64,000 bases of DNA from Silurus meridionalis (GCF_014805685.1 NC_060907.1:7711992-7775991), one strand, 5' to 3'; positions 13,669-59,751 are shown, counted from the stretch's first letter. The notes: generated by a model not told the origin, from the sequence alone. Numbers and translations are program-made.

Positions 13669-14399
13669 ATTTCTGTGATTGATGATGATATTTGAATGAC
13701 ACATATAAAGTACATATCAGGGGTTGAAACACCAGTAAATCAATGATGAGTTGAGAATCCATTAAAAAAATACAATAACATAAAAAACATTAAATAAAAC
13801 AAAAAATAGACAAACCAGAAAGTGCTACAGGAAACATAAAAAAAAATGGCTTGGAGACACTTGACACACCAAAGCAGAAATCTGCCAAAATTAATTCAAA
13901 AAAGACACAAAACAGGTGAACACAGTAGGGTAGCCAACCAATACCATAAGAGACAGGACCAAAGGAACATCGAAACAGTGAAATTTAAAAAGTGAAAAAT
14001 GATATGAACACAGCTGGGGGAAGATCATAGGTCCAAATTTATTAGGAAAAGTAACTACAAATCGAAAGCAAATACATCTTTTACATCCAGCAATCCCAGC
14101 AAATCCTTTTTTCATTCATTCTGGACAAAATTATATCTGCGTTTCATCTGACTGCTGCTTTATCAGTAAAAGCAGCACAAGCGTATCCTTTAGGAATTTC
14201 CATTATCGTTCTAGGAAGAGGTCAAAAATCATAAATGCGATGACTGATCCGTTGATTTTGGCACCTCCGCAGAATGCCAACGCGTACTAACGATGACTCG
14301 CCAAAAGCCTTTGTATTTCATTGGCTTCCACTAACTCGAGAGAGACTTTTAGAAGCTTTTGTGCATGTGTAGAATATGACCCCGTTTTAATGCCATGTA
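13669..14399. other. intergenic, nothing recognised
   Basis: No supported gene or repeat. Confidence 0.35.
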
Positions 14400-15235
14400 A
14401 TAAAAATAAAAGAAAACTACGAGATTAAAGTTGTGGCAATACGAGGAAAGAAGTCGTAATATTTTGAGAAAAAAAGTCATGCGCCCATGTTCCAATTCTT
14501 TCAGGATCAATTTTTTTGATTATCATCATCATAGTCTCTTAAGAAACATCTTTTCGAATAGCACACAGATGTAACCATCGATATCCTTGAATTCGAGCTA
14601 AATCCGAACCTAAAGTAGGATTCAACCAAATCTCCCACATCTATTTAATGCAAAACAGCTAAATGTTTCTTGTAATTCTGTGATTTTTCTCAAAACACTA
14701 CCACTTTAATCACGTATTACTACGGATTATTCTGAAAACATTTTGACTTCATTCTCTTAAATATTTTGACTGTATTCTCAAAATATTTCGAGTTAATTCT
14801 CATGGTTTGAACTTTATTCTTGTAATTCGGACTTTCTGAATACTTCGGCATTATTTTCTTTAATATTCCAACTTTATTCTTGTAATTTGAAATTTATTTT
14901 AATAATATTTCGGCTTTATTCCCAGGATTTAAACTTTATATTAAAAATATTTCTCGTAAATTTGAATTTATTCTGGTAATTTTCTTTAAATATTTAAACT
15001 TCGGTCTCGTAACTTCGACTTTGCTCTGACAAGATTTTGAGTTTATTCTCGTAATTTTCATTAAATATTTTAATTTTGGTCTCGTAATTTCGATTTTGCT
15101 CTCACAAGATTTCAAATTTATTTCCGTAATTTTCTTTAAATATTTAAACTTCGGTCTCGTAATTTCGACTTTGCTCTTACACGATATTGAGTTTATTCTC
15201 GTAATTTATTCTTGTACGACTTCAATCTATAGTTG
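14400..15235. repeat. inverted AT-rich minisatellite arms
   Basis: The right arm (about 14735-15235) is a degenerate array of a roughly 20-bp unit like GACTTTATTCTCGTAATTT. The short left arm (14405-14490) carries the same unit reversed (AAAGTTGTGGCAATACGAGG). From 14976 to 15200 the array forms three 75-bp higher-order units without indels. The central spacer is single copy. It may be the remnant of a fold-back element. Confidence 0.65.
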
Positions 15236-15665
15236 ATTTTTTTTTTTAACATGCCACTAAAACTCTGTCGGAGTAAAACAACGAGAGACAGAAGGAGTCA
15301 ATTAAATACCAAGTTAAACTCATTGGAAGCTTAATGGTAACTTCTCTCTCTGATGCTTTAAAGCCCAATCCGACAGGACCTTGTTTTCAAAACGCTTACC
15401 AACAGGCCTGTTTTTTTTTTTTTTAAACGCCCCCCACATAAAGCACACTAATTGCGCTGGGTCTTTGAACCTCCCAGTCTACTCTGAAAAATCCTCCCCC
15501 CTGCGTATTATTTCTGAGGAGGCTGCGTTATGATGTAGTATTTCACACTGTAGTACTCCCGGCTGCCCTCCCTGTGGTGTGCGACTTACAGTTAAACTTC
15601 TATAAAGCAAAGCTTCATGAGGCTTCCTGCGAGAGGGGGGTGAGGAATCGCCGATCATACATAAT
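15236..15665. other. intergenic, nothing recognised
   Basis: No gene. T runs lie at 15239-15246 and 15412-15424. Confidence 0.35.
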
Positions 15666-15898
15666 TTTTTTAGGATAATAATAAACTTTCTTTTGGCTTC
15701 TTCCATTAGGGGTCGCCACAGCGGATCATCTGCATGTTTGATTTGGCACAATCCTCCCCATTTATCCGGGCTTGGAACCGGCACTAAGAGTGGCTGGGGT
15801 TGGTTCCCTGACTGGGGATCGAACCCGGGCCGCAGCGGTGGGAGCGCTTGATCCTAACCATTAGACCACCAGGGACCCTTTTTTAGGATAATAATAAA
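15666..15898 (-). mobile_element. tRNA-Glu-headed SINE with 20-bp target-site duplication
   Basis: The body at 15686-15878 is flanked by TTTTTTAGGATAATAATAAA at 15666-15685 and again, identical, at 15879-15898. On the minus strand it starts with a 72-nt tRNA-Glu-like head (15875-15804). This is followed by a tail containing CCAAATCAAACATGCAG and CGCTGTGGCGACCCCTAATG, which looks like a LINE-derived 3' tail used for retrotransposition. The perfect duplication indicates a fairly recent insertion. Confidence 0.85.
15804..15875 (-). pseudogene. tRNA-Glu-like SINE head
   Basis: Seventy-two bases with intact acceptor ends (TCCCTGG and CAGGGAA), A box (TGGTCTAATGG) and B box (GGTTCGATCCC). The length equals vertebrate tRNA-Glu(CTC), and by eye about 8 of 72 positions differ. 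The anticodon loop is CTCCCAC, so the anticodon reads CCC, not CTC. The head is joined to a SINE body, so this is a polymerase III promoter of a SINE and not a working tRNA gene. Confidence 0.8.
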
Positions 15899-16546
15899 AA
15901 AAAAAAAAGATTTACCATTAATTTATTGTCCATTTGTCCCACGCAATTCTTCAGTCTTTGCAAAGTTTCAGGAGCTGGCGGACGCTCATGCTAACCCGAT
16001 GCTGAAAAAAGAATGAATCTGCATTCCATCCTGCAGTAATTAAAATGATAGAAGCAGTCATTGAGACCACCGATGCTTGATATGATTTGGCATGTACGAC
16101 TGGGCAGTACAGAGGCCTCCTCATCACACTTCTATTTTGTTAAAGAAGCTCGACACCGAGCTGCTCTGTACGCCTCCATGGCCATGTAAACACCTAATAT
16201 TGCTGCACTCTTTTTTTTCCTTTTCCTGCGTATCTTCAGTGTCTTTTGTATTTAAAAATCTCTTATTTTTGCCTTTACCCTGATTGATTTAATTTGAGAG
16301 CACGAGCAAAGCGCTTGGCTGCTTCAGGGTCTCATTTCCCTCGTCTACAACAATTAGGGAGCATCTTATCTTCCTTTCGGGCAAATAAATACATTTATTT
16401 TCCAAACTAGCCTGGTTTGGTTGTCTTTGGAGCTCGGCTCCAGTCTGGAAGCTCAAGATGACATGGAGTCGCCTTTATGAGTAAAGCTCTGCAGTCATTG
16501 TTGTTCAGGATTTTTCCAGACAGGAAACCAACAAATATAATATAGA
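15899..16546. other. intergenic, nothing recognised
   Basis: No supported gene or repeat. Confidence 0.35.
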
Positions 16547-17056
16547 TACACCAACCAGGCCTAATATTATGACATTATAACATTATAACTAGTGATGTGA
16601 ATAACACTGAGTATCTCTGATATCATGGTATTGATGAGTGGGATTTATAAGGCAGCAAATTAACATTTTTGTACAAAACGTTCAAGTGTTAGAAGCAGGA
16701 AAAATGGGCAAGTGTAGGGATTTGAGTGATGTCTAGACGACTGGGTCAGAGCATCCCCAAAACTGCAGCTCTTGTGGGATGTTCCTGGTCTGCAGTGGTC
16801 AGTATCTATCAAAAGTGCTCCAAGGAAGGAACAGTGGTGAACCAGCGACAGGGTCGTGGGGGCCGAGGCTCACTTATGCACATGGGGAGTGAAGGCTTGT
16901 CCATGTGGTCCGATCCAACAGACAAACTCCTGTAGCTCAAACTGCTGAAGAAGTTCATGCTCTTAATGCTTGAGGGGTTCAGAACTGTTTTGGCAGCATA
17001 AAGGGGACCAACATAATATTAGGCAGGTAGTCATAATGTTATATCTGATCGGTGTA
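16547..17056 (+). mobile_element. internally deleted Tc1-like element (family A, copy 1)
   Basis: The ends TACACCAACCAGGCCTAATA and the inverse of ATCTGATCGGTGTA form imperfect terminal inverted repeats. Inside, 16726-16850 encodes SRRLGQSIPKTAALVGCS and SIYQKCSKEGTVV, the N-terminal paired-like helix-turn-helix of a Tc1 transposase. The catalytic part is deleted, and the sequence jumps to the 3' terminal region near 16960. Confidence 0.75.
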
Positions 17057-17097
17057 GTTGCAGAACTCTACATATCAAAGGAATGAAATCAAGGGAG

Positions 17098-17238
17098 TTT
17101 TTTAATGCCACAGTTGCTCCAGGCTGATCATCAGGAATAAATAAATGCACACTCAAAATGTTTGTTTTGTTCTATAACACTAACATTCTGGAAAGCTGCT
17201 TTAAGACAATGTTCATTGTGAAATAAAGTTGAACTTGG
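17098..17238 (+). mobile_element. LINE 3' end fragment
   Basis: Matches the terminal 140 bp of the LINE at 27500-28275: 'gggagttttt', 'gctgatcatcagg', 'gaaagctgctttaagacaat', 'tgttcattgtgaaataaag'. Confidence 0.55.
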
Positions 17239-17309
17239 ATTTTTTATCAAAAGGTCATAAGTTGAAATCCCAGTTCTTTCTTGGTTCCATGCATGCAAGT
17301 TGCTTCTTC

Positions 17310-17507
17310 CAAACGACATGCATCAAGAGTGAGCCATAGACAGATGTGGTGGAGAGAATCCAGTCATTTTTCAAAATAAAACATCGTTCAGAATCAGATA
17401 ACAAATAAAACAGAAATAATGTAAGTTATGTATTCTTTCTGTGAGGCCCCGTACCAATTGACCCACGGACTGGTGCCGGTCTGCAGCCCACGGGTTGGGG
17501 ACCACTC
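17310..17507 (-). mobile_element. hAT-like terminal arm (family E, copy 1)
   Basis: On the minus strand it begins GTGGTCCCCAACCCGTGGG and then shares about 150 bp with 21760-21905, including 'acatcgttcagaatcagat' on the plus strand. Only one arm is seen. Confidence 0.6.
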
Positions 17508-18084
17508 ATGTACAGTACATAACAAAATCAGGTCATACCCACCAGTAGGCTTTGTCTATTGTATGCTTGGGTTTCTTTTTCCTTCAAGGTGAGATTCAAC
17601 TCAGCAAGAAAAGAAAAGCTGACACTGAAGATGAATTGTGGTGTTCCGGTTCCTCCTGTCTATTTAGGCTTGGCTTGAAGACTGAAATGGGGAGTAATCT
17701 GTCTCTCGTCTCTTCTTTTGCTGTGTTCTGAACCTCTTCAGTGTATCCTGTAGCACAGTTTTTTTTTTGCTGTTGCACCCTGTCATGATCAGTTTCTCAC
17801 TAATGCTTCTTTAAACTCTCTGTCGAATAGACTTTCATTTCCTCGTTTTGACACGTCGCCTCTCGAGTCACCATTTTTCATCTTCAGGCGCATGATACTA
17901 TTCACCGTTTCCTCTAAACTCCATTCCATCTTATTTGACTGTATTTTACCTGGAGATTATTTGCCCATGTCATTTGGAAATGTTGCTGCACTGCATGTGT
18001 TTATGCTGAATGTTTCTCTGTACCGGTGCTGGTCAGTAAGTTGGTCACCAAGTTTCTATCCAAATAGGGATGTTTTTAATGTTT
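17508..18084. other. intergenic, nothing recognised
   Basis: No supported gene or repeat. Confidence 0.35.
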
Positions 18085-18965
18085 ATTGGCGTAAGCATCC
18101 ATTTATCCATCCATCCACCCCTTTGTCTATCCTTCCATACACCCATCTATCCATCACTTATGAACCCTGCTACTAAGCCACTAGAAACCTTCCTTCCATC
18201 GATACATCCACCTACAGTATCCATCCATCCATCTACTGAGCTATCCTTCCTTGACTCCATCCCTCCATCCATTCATTCATTCTTCCATCTATCCATCCAC
18301 TGAGCTATCCTTCCTTTCTTCTATCCACCCATTTATCCATTCTGAACCCTGCCACTAAGCCCCTGGAAACGTTCCTTTTATCCATCCTTCTTTGCTTTGT
18401 CCATTCATGCACCCATCCATCTATACTTTTTTAATTTGTCTGTCCATCCATCCATTGAGCTATCTTTCCTTTCTTTACTCCACCCATCTAGCCACCATTT
18501 ATGAACCCTGTCACTGGAAAACGTCCTTCCACCCATTCTGCATCTATCAATCCATCCCCCGACTAAGCTATTCTTCCTTTCTTCCATCCACCTATCCATC
18601 CATCAATTATGAACTCTGCCACTAAGACCCATTCATCCATCCATCCATCCATCCATCCATCCATCCATTATGAACCCTGCTACTATGCCTCTGGAAACAT
18701 TGCTTCCATCCTTTCTTTCTTAAATCCATGCATAAATCCAGTCCTCCATCATGAACCCTGCCACTAAGCCCCTGGAAATTATTTCTTAAAAAATTACATT
18801 TTCAATTAATTTTTTTATCCATCTTAAACATTTTTTTTGCCCATCCATGCATCCATTCCTCCATCATGAACTTTGCCACCAAGACCCTGGAAACCTTCCC
18901 TCTATCCTTCCTTTTTATCTCTGTCCATCCATCCATCCATCCAAACCCTGCCACTATGACTCTGA
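18085..18965 (+). repeat. composite CATC array with recurring 27-bp core
   Basis: Imperfect (CATC)n/(CCAT)n tracts alternate with about eight copies of a core like GAACCCTGCCACTAAGCC(CCTGGAAAC), for example near 18160, 18343, 18500, 18607, 18668, 18752, 18865 and 18941. Reading frames here reflect tetranucleotide periodicity. Confidence 0.8.
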
Positions 18966-19974
18966 AAACAGGGGGGGAATCCAGATGTAATGTTAGTAGT
19001 ATCAGCATTTGGGAGTTCCTCAGCCTCCGCAACCGTCATGCCATGTCCAAAGTTACTGACATTACCTTTATTTGATTCGTTTACAAAAGCTCAGGGTAGG
19101 AGTTTTTTCTGTTGTCGGTTATTTTTATCATGGCGTAAGTATCAGTTTCTGTTCTTTCTGTTAACAGATGATCAAAACAACCCGGGGTTCAAATCGCACG
19201 TTTGCTAGTTGAGAAGGCAGTTGTTTAGGTGCCCTCCCACGCATCGGCTTAATTTTTCCACACCACCTGCTAAGTCTTCGCTCCTTCTTCAGAGCGCACA
19301 AACAGTAACATACAAATGGCTCTTTGTTCGAAGCGGCCATGTTGTTCTGCTGGCGTATTATGTGCCCGTGCATCAAAGTAACAAGTTCGCTGTGAATGCG
19401 TTTCATTGTTTCGAGCCGAGCTTTTCTGTTCATTTCAGGTTGGCTTCGTAACAATAGCAAGTTTTATGCTCTTACCCCCAACACACTCACACACACTCAG
19501 GCAGCTCTCACTTTTCAAACCCCTGCCTTTGGGTATCTTGTGCTCAACAGCATGTTACAGACCCATGGGTAAGCGTCACGCTGAACAACGAGTTTTCCAG
19601 ATCCCCCCCCACGCTTCATCTTTAAGGTTGATAAGATGAAAGTTCCATAAGCTACACAGCGTAAAAAAAAAAAAAAAGGAGGCTGGAAATGCGTTTCATC
19701 CCGAAGGGCTTCACAGAGAGAGCAGAGTGTGTCTCGGACTGCACTGATGGGGGGGGGGGCGACATGCAGCAGCCTAACCCAGGTATGAGCAGAAAGAAGC
19801 CTCGTCTCTCAGATCCTTTTTTATTGGATTACACTGCATGGAACTTGAAAATGTCTTTGGCATTTTAATAAAACCCGCCGGGTTTCGGTGGCTGCGTGTT
19901 GAACAGGTGGAAAAGCAGGTGAGAATCGCACTCATGAGAATTAGACAAGGTTTGCTCCTGCTTAGCTGTAACAC
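18966..19974. other. intergenic
   Basis: No gene supported. The stretch 19140-19460 has overlapping open frames on both strands and low repetitiveness, but the proteins match nothing I recognise. A run of ten G lies near 19749. Confidence 0.35.
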
Positions 19975-20455
19975 ACTTTATTGCCAAAAGTTTGCGGACA
20001 CCTGGTCATAGGAACGGTATGCACCTTTTAAGCATTGCATTTCACATTTAGTCCCATTTGCTCTTATAAATTCCTCCACTCTTCTTGGAAGATGTTCCAC
20101 TAGATTTTGTAGAGATTTGTCCTCATTCAGACACAAGGGTGTTAGTAAATTCAGGTACTGCTGTAGATGAGATAAGGAGGCTTTTGGTGCAGTCAACGTT
20201 CATCCCAAAGGTGTTCATTCGGGTTGGAGCTCTATAGCATGAGATCTTCCAACCCATGCAAAGCATATCTCCATGAAGTTTGCTTTGTGCACAGGAGCAT
20301 TGTCATGCTGGAACAGGTTTGGGTCTCCTAGCACAAGTGAAGGAAAACGTAATGCTACTGCATCCAAAGACTCCCTGTACAATTGTGTGATGTCAAGTTT
20401 GGGAAAGAACCACATAGCCCTGGGAAAATCAGGCGTCCCAATACTTTTGTTTAAT
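19975..20455 (-). mobile_element. internally deleted Tc1-like element (family B, copy 2)
   Basis: The left end is GCCAAAAGTTTGCGGACACC and the right end CGTCCCAATACTTTTG. The minus strand encodes SLQNLVEHLPRRVEEFI, the transposase C-terminus, and LFQHDNAPVHKA, the catalytic region, in broken form. Confidence 0.75.
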
Positions 20456-21106
20456 AAAAAAAATTTTAAAAAAGACGTTGTATAAATGAAATGCTTTATT
20501 GTGTAAAGGAGGACAAATTGGGGATTTACCCAGCCTTCAGACAACGTATCATTGGTGTGTTAAATATAAAAGTAAACCATTACTGTGACTAATTTAGTGA
20601 AAAGCGCAGGGGGAGGATGAAAGTGCAAGCGAGAGGAAAAAAAAAAAGTCGATGTGGCCTAATGGCTTGATTGCGCCTAATTGAGCGGCGTAATCAAAAT
20701 CGGTTTGGGTGGCGTTCGAGCCGTCGGCGTTCAGAGTGCATAATGGGTGCACCGAGAGTTCGAGGCTCGGGATTGGCTCAGTGAGCTGCACCAATCAGAT
20801 TATGCTTGCTTTCAATCACGTTTCCTGCGAAGCATAACGAGCATGGAGAAGCATAACGGACGGAAACGGAGCATCGTTTCGCTTTCTCTTTACATTGATT
20901 AGTGCTTTTGCGTTTCAGTTCATCCCTTGAATCATCTCCAAGTAAACTTTATACAATCTGTTATACGAGTGAAAATGAAGGATTAATTACGCTACAGAAA
21001 TCACAATGACAGTGTTTATGTGGCTCATAAGAACTGAGCTTGATTCCTCTGCTCATTATAGCTTTTCATTGGTTGATTTACAGGATACAGGTGCACAAAT
21101 CGGCGT
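20456..21106 (-). other. pudp 3' UTR and downstream interval
   Basis: This sequence follows the pudp stop. The first clear AATAAA on the minus strand is at 20500-20495, at the edge of a Tc1-like remnant, giving a 3' UTR of roughly 600 nt if used. The block at about 20640-20830 is GC-richer, with CCAAT-like and TAATTGAG motifs, and looks less decayed than its surroundings. The poly(A) site is a guess. Confidence 0.35.
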
Positions 21107-52880
<31,774 letters not shown>

Positions 52881-53190
52881 TGTAAAACAAAAAACTTATT
52901 TTTATTTTACGCAAAATAAAAATATAATAAGTTGCTCGAATTATATACAAGCTCATCGGCAAGCGAGGTCCATTTATTACAAGGGAAAATATGGTGGCCA
53001 AACAAAATTGAACGCAAAAAGTAAAATGTATAATTTAAGCCATAATTTGTTACTATTATTTATTAAAATTAATTTTGAGCTATTACAGAGTCTTTTAGAA
53101 TCATAAAACATATTATTCTTATGTCGAAAATATGTCTAATTTAAAAAGTGATACGGTTGGAAACTCCGAGATAGTTACAGTGGTCCAGCA
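52881..53190 (-). other. pudp 5' UTR and proximal promoter interval
   Basis: AT-rich sequence between the start codon and the ZNF143-like motif. It should contain the transcription start. No repeat or open frame was recognised, and the cap site cannot be placed from sequence alone. Confidence 0.4.
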
Positions 53191-53221
53191 TTTCCCTGCA
53201 GTGCATTATGGGAATTGTAGT
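53191..53221 (-). promoter_or_regulatory. ZNF143/SBS-like promoter element upstream of pudp
   Basis: On the minus strand the stretch contains ACTACAATTCCC followed by ATAATGCACTGCAGGG. This is a near match to the ZNF143 (Staf)/THAP11 compound element found in many housekeeping promoters. It lies about 310 bp upstream of the pudp ATG. No TATA box was noticed at a fitting distance. Such sites often mark bidirectional promoters, but no divergent gene is recognisable here. The function is inferred from the motif and position only. Confidence 0.6.
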
Positions 53222-54039
53222 AAGGTGGATAAACGAATAGCCGAGTTACACAAAATAGCCAAAAAAGAACAAATTTCTTCTTCTAAGTTTTTGGTTGTTT
53301 GTTTACTGTAAATGCACACTGAAGCAGCATATATTCACTAATAATATTTTATAATGTTCATTATTATATTATTTAATTTTAGCATTTGTTCTTTCTTCTT
53401 TCGTCAAGCAGTGTTGGCTGTAATAATGATTTCTGTATAATAAGATTTATAGATTGTCCAGCAAAACAGAAATCACTGGTGCGGCCAATGCACTCAAACA
53501 ATATATTTTTATAAAAAAAAAAAAAAATAATCGTTATAATCATTTCCTAGATTTTACAAAGAACCTCTTTTCATCTATAATCTGTTGTTTATCCACTAAA
53601 TGAAATAAGCTCATTACACTTGTAGTATCAACAGATACCTGCTAATTTCCAGGGTTTAACAGAAGAGCTTGTGTTGTGGTTCAGGCTCCTGTTCGGACAC
53701 CGGTCTGAAAGCCGGTCAGCCGATTCTCTGTGTCACGCTCACCTACTCAGCATCCCCAGGATGGATCACGGTCCAGTTTTTTTCTTGAAGATCTGCTAAC
53801 AATCCTGACAGACTTCATTCTGTACTCCGTAGAGTTTCCGCTGGGTAATTGGGAGCGCAGTGTAAACGGAGTGTGTCTCGTTAATAGCACATGGGATGGG
53901 GGGCTGTATACGTCTGGGGAATGAGAGAAATCGTCCTGCATGGAGCAGCTAATGAGGCTCTGGATTCCACATCTAATTGGGGAGACTGTGATCGAAGGAC
54001 GCGAATGAAGCACTGATATAGCTGTCAGTGGAAGATGGA
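53222..54039. other. upstream region, single copy
   Basis: No gene supported. 53690-54010 is complex sequence with motifs such as GCAGCTAATGAGGC and TCTAATTGGGGAG, and may be a conserved noncoding block. Confidence 0.35.
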
Positions 54040-54285
54040 GTGACGAGACAGAGGAATGATGGAGTGAAATTATGAAGAAAAAAAGGTGGAGTGATGGTGT
54101 GAAGGAAAGACGAAGTAATGGTGCAAAAAGTAAAGATGGTGTAAAGAAAAGATGGCGATGGTGTGAAGAAAAGATGGAGAATAAAGTGATGGTGTGGGGG
54201 AAAAGATGTTTTGATGGTGTGGGGAGAAGATGGAAAATGGAGTGATTGTAGGGAGGAAATAGGAAAGAGGGCGTGGGGAGAACAT
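54040..54285 (+). repeat. purine-rich degenerate minisatellite
   Basis: Variable units around 'ggagtgatggtgtgaagaaa' and 'agatgg'. The minus-strand 188-residue frame over it (FSIFSSHH-type) is a product of the bias. Confidence 0.75.
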
Positions 54286-54539
54286 TTTTTTTCTTCTGGT
54301 CCTGAAATAGCAAAAGCTGTTTACTCTAGACCACAGGTTAGTTTTCAAAGATGTCGATATCTATTATTGGACATATACGTACGCTGTACATTAGAGAGAA
54401 CTTTAACAGGAAGGAGCTGGAATAGTCTAGAGTTATGGCCTGAAGGTTGTGGTGTGATCTTGAGCTTGGCTTATTGTATATCATTTTACTATTGATCCCA
54501 AATGTCTGCTTCAGGATCAATAATATACACCCATGCATG

Positions 54540-56067
<1,528 letters not shown>

Positions 56068-56427
56068 TGTTGCAGCATGACAAAACCCCTGTGCACAATG
56101 CCATCTTTATTAAGGTATGCTTCACATGAGTTGCAACATGTGGAAGATCTCGAGTGGCCTGCTATAGAGCTCCGACCTCAACCCTGCTGTACACCTTTGA
56201 GATGATTATGAACGCTGACTGCACCCCAGACCTCCTCACCTACATCAGTACCTACCTTTACTGCAGTGCAACAACCTTGTAGCTGTATAAGCACAAATCT
56301 CCACAAACACACTTCAAAATAAAACATCTTCCCAGAATAGCGGAGGATAGTATAGCAGCAGTGAGATGTAAAAAAGAAAAACGAGATTTATAGTCAGTAG
56401 TCCATTTACTTTTGTCCATATAGTATA
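56068..56427 (+). mobile_element. Tc1-like element (family B, copy 4), 5' part missing
   Basis: In plus orientation it has 'tggcctgctatagagctccg', 'cgctgactgcaccccagacc', 'catcttcccagaatagcgga' and ends 'cttttgtccatatagtat', the 3' half of the B family. It lies opposite to copies 1-3. Confidence 0.7.
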
Positions 56428-56889
56428 CATTTGTCCAAACTTCTGTCCAATATTTAGCATATTTCATTTCACATGAATTGTTTTGCATGTGATATTTCAC
56501 TAGGATTCATTCATTCAACAATGAACTTGATTCTATTTTCATATGTAATCAGAAAGCACGGATCATTTAATATTCAAATTATCTTTTACTTAAGATTTAT
56601 TTATTTTCATGTCATTGTTTAATTATATGTAATTCAATTCTTTCACGTCATTCTTAACACGAGTTATTTTTAGATGTTATTCTATGAAAATTTTTTTTCT
56701 CATGTTCCATCTGTCTACCTACTCTGAGACATCATGTTTTAGACAGACATCCAGACTGACAGACAGAGAGATCCCAAAGGGAAAAATCATCAAACACCAC
56801 AGAGAAATACCAAGAACCGAATCAAACCCCTGACTTTTAAACTGTAAGGCTATAAGTCCATCACTGAACCAGGTAGTTTCTCTTCAGGA
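56428..56889. other. upstream region, nothing recognised
   Basis: AT-rich, single copy. Confidence 0.35.
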
Positions 56890-57320
56890 GCTTCCTGATG
56901 TCATGTCATGTCAAGTCATTTTTATTTTTATAGCGCTTTTCACAACAGACATTGTCTCAAGGCAGCTTTACAGAATTTACCAGCTAAGGTAAATGATGTG
57001 TATTTATCCCTGATGAGCAGCCATGGTGACTTTGGCAAGGAAAAACTCTCTTAGATGTTATGAGGAAGAAACCTTTAGAGGAACCAGACTCAAAAGGGGA
57101 ACCCATCCTCATTTGGGTGACATCAAGAGTGTGATTATGGTCTTTAAACCATACAGAACACTGGAGAGTGAGAACTACCATGAGCACTGGAATGTTAGAT
57201 TATGAGTCATGTCCTTTCTACAGTCTTATACAGTAATTTAAGAACATCATAGATCCAACACCAGCTTCTCCATGCCGGAACACTCAAAGAGGTCCAATGT
57301 TGAAACTCCACATGAAATAT
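56890..57320 (-). mobile_element. LINE 3' end
   Basis: Starts 'tgtcatgtcaagtcattttt' and 'tatagcgcttttcacaacag', continues 'ctgatgagcagccatggtga', 'gaggaagaaacc'. It is the same family as 27500-28275, reversed. Confidence 0.7.
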
Positions 57321-58709
<1,389 letters not shown>

Positions 58710-59685
58710 GCACCATGCTATATTAGCCATATAGTAAATGATTATATTTCTGAACCACTTGTTGTACCATAATTTGCCAAATTGCAACAAATCACAATCA
58801 CAGGCTATCACATCACTTCCTAAAAATGAAGTAGCTAATAGGTTGACATTATTATATAATTGTTTAATTGGAATTTGAGAGATATAAAATGATATTTAGT
58901 AAATTGAAGTGATTATATTGGTCATTTTGACTACAGTTGAGTGCAAAAGTGTGTACAATCCAAGTGGGTTTGGAAATAGAAGAAAAGCAAAATATATATC
59001 TTAAATATATCTTTTTAAGAATATATAATGAAAGGTTTCATTTACAGGGTTATAAAAGATATGCGGTAAATATTACAGCAGAGAAAATACAAAATGAAAT
59101 ATCTGACAAAGTTAATTATAGACTTTTCATAGAAAAAAGTAAACCTCCAATGATTAAACAATTCATCATTCTAAGATTTACATTGTAATAAATTTCAATG
59201 TCACATTGCTGTGCTGTTCAACTACCTGTTGAGCTAATTATAGCACCAGGGAGATTGAGACCTTTTCTTTTCTCTAGCTAAAGAGAGCAATGCAGCAGAG
59301 ATTTTAGTCCTTTAGTCGGAACTTTTCTTACCTTTCTTCTATACACTTCACTCATTTAGATCAGTCATCAAAAAAAAAAATATATCAACATTCACGATAA
59401 TGTCACTATCAATGCCTCACACTTGTCTTTTTGTCATCTAATAGACAAATGTTGAGCAAAGTCTTTTCCATAACCCATTATACAGCTGCGTTGCGTTCTG
59501 TAACTTTGAGTCTAATGTTTGCTTGGAATTCTTATTAATATGATCTTGAACGTCTCAAAAACTGGTACCAGAATCACCAACTTATTTTGATTGTCAGGGA
59601 TCCACCAGCCACACCTTCACCTATCACTCCAAGCAGCTCTCCCACTTACTGATCAGCTACACCTGGCCCTCATCAGTTCCCATGC

Positions 59686-59688
<3 letters not shown>
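58710..59688. other. upstream region
   Basis: No gene. Contains 'gagtgcaaaagtgtgtaca' at about 58940, reminiscent of a Tc1 terminus without partner. Confidence 0.35.

Positions 59689-59751
<63 letters not shown>
59689..59751 (+). repeat. (AT)n microsatellite
   Basis: Perfect tract of about 63 bp. Confidence 0.95.

Noticed and set aside
15804..15875. Functional tRNA gene
   Set aside because: Joined to a SINE body inside a 20-bp target duplication; changed anticodon; no terminator directly after the tRNA part.
18070..18303. Ser/Ile/His/Pro-rich small proteins
   Set aside because: Translations of CATC tetranucleotide tracts.
19161..19460. Possible small gene with frames on both strands
   Set aside because: No recognisable domain, signal or splice context; frames of this length are expected by chance in GC-balanced sequence.
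53747..54313. 188-residue minus frame rich in Phe, Ser and His
   Set aside because: Open because of a purine-rich degenerate minisatellite on the plus strand.
58937..59188. 83-residue Lys/Ile-rich frame
   Set aside because: AT-rich sequence with no family resemblance and no splice or promoter support.
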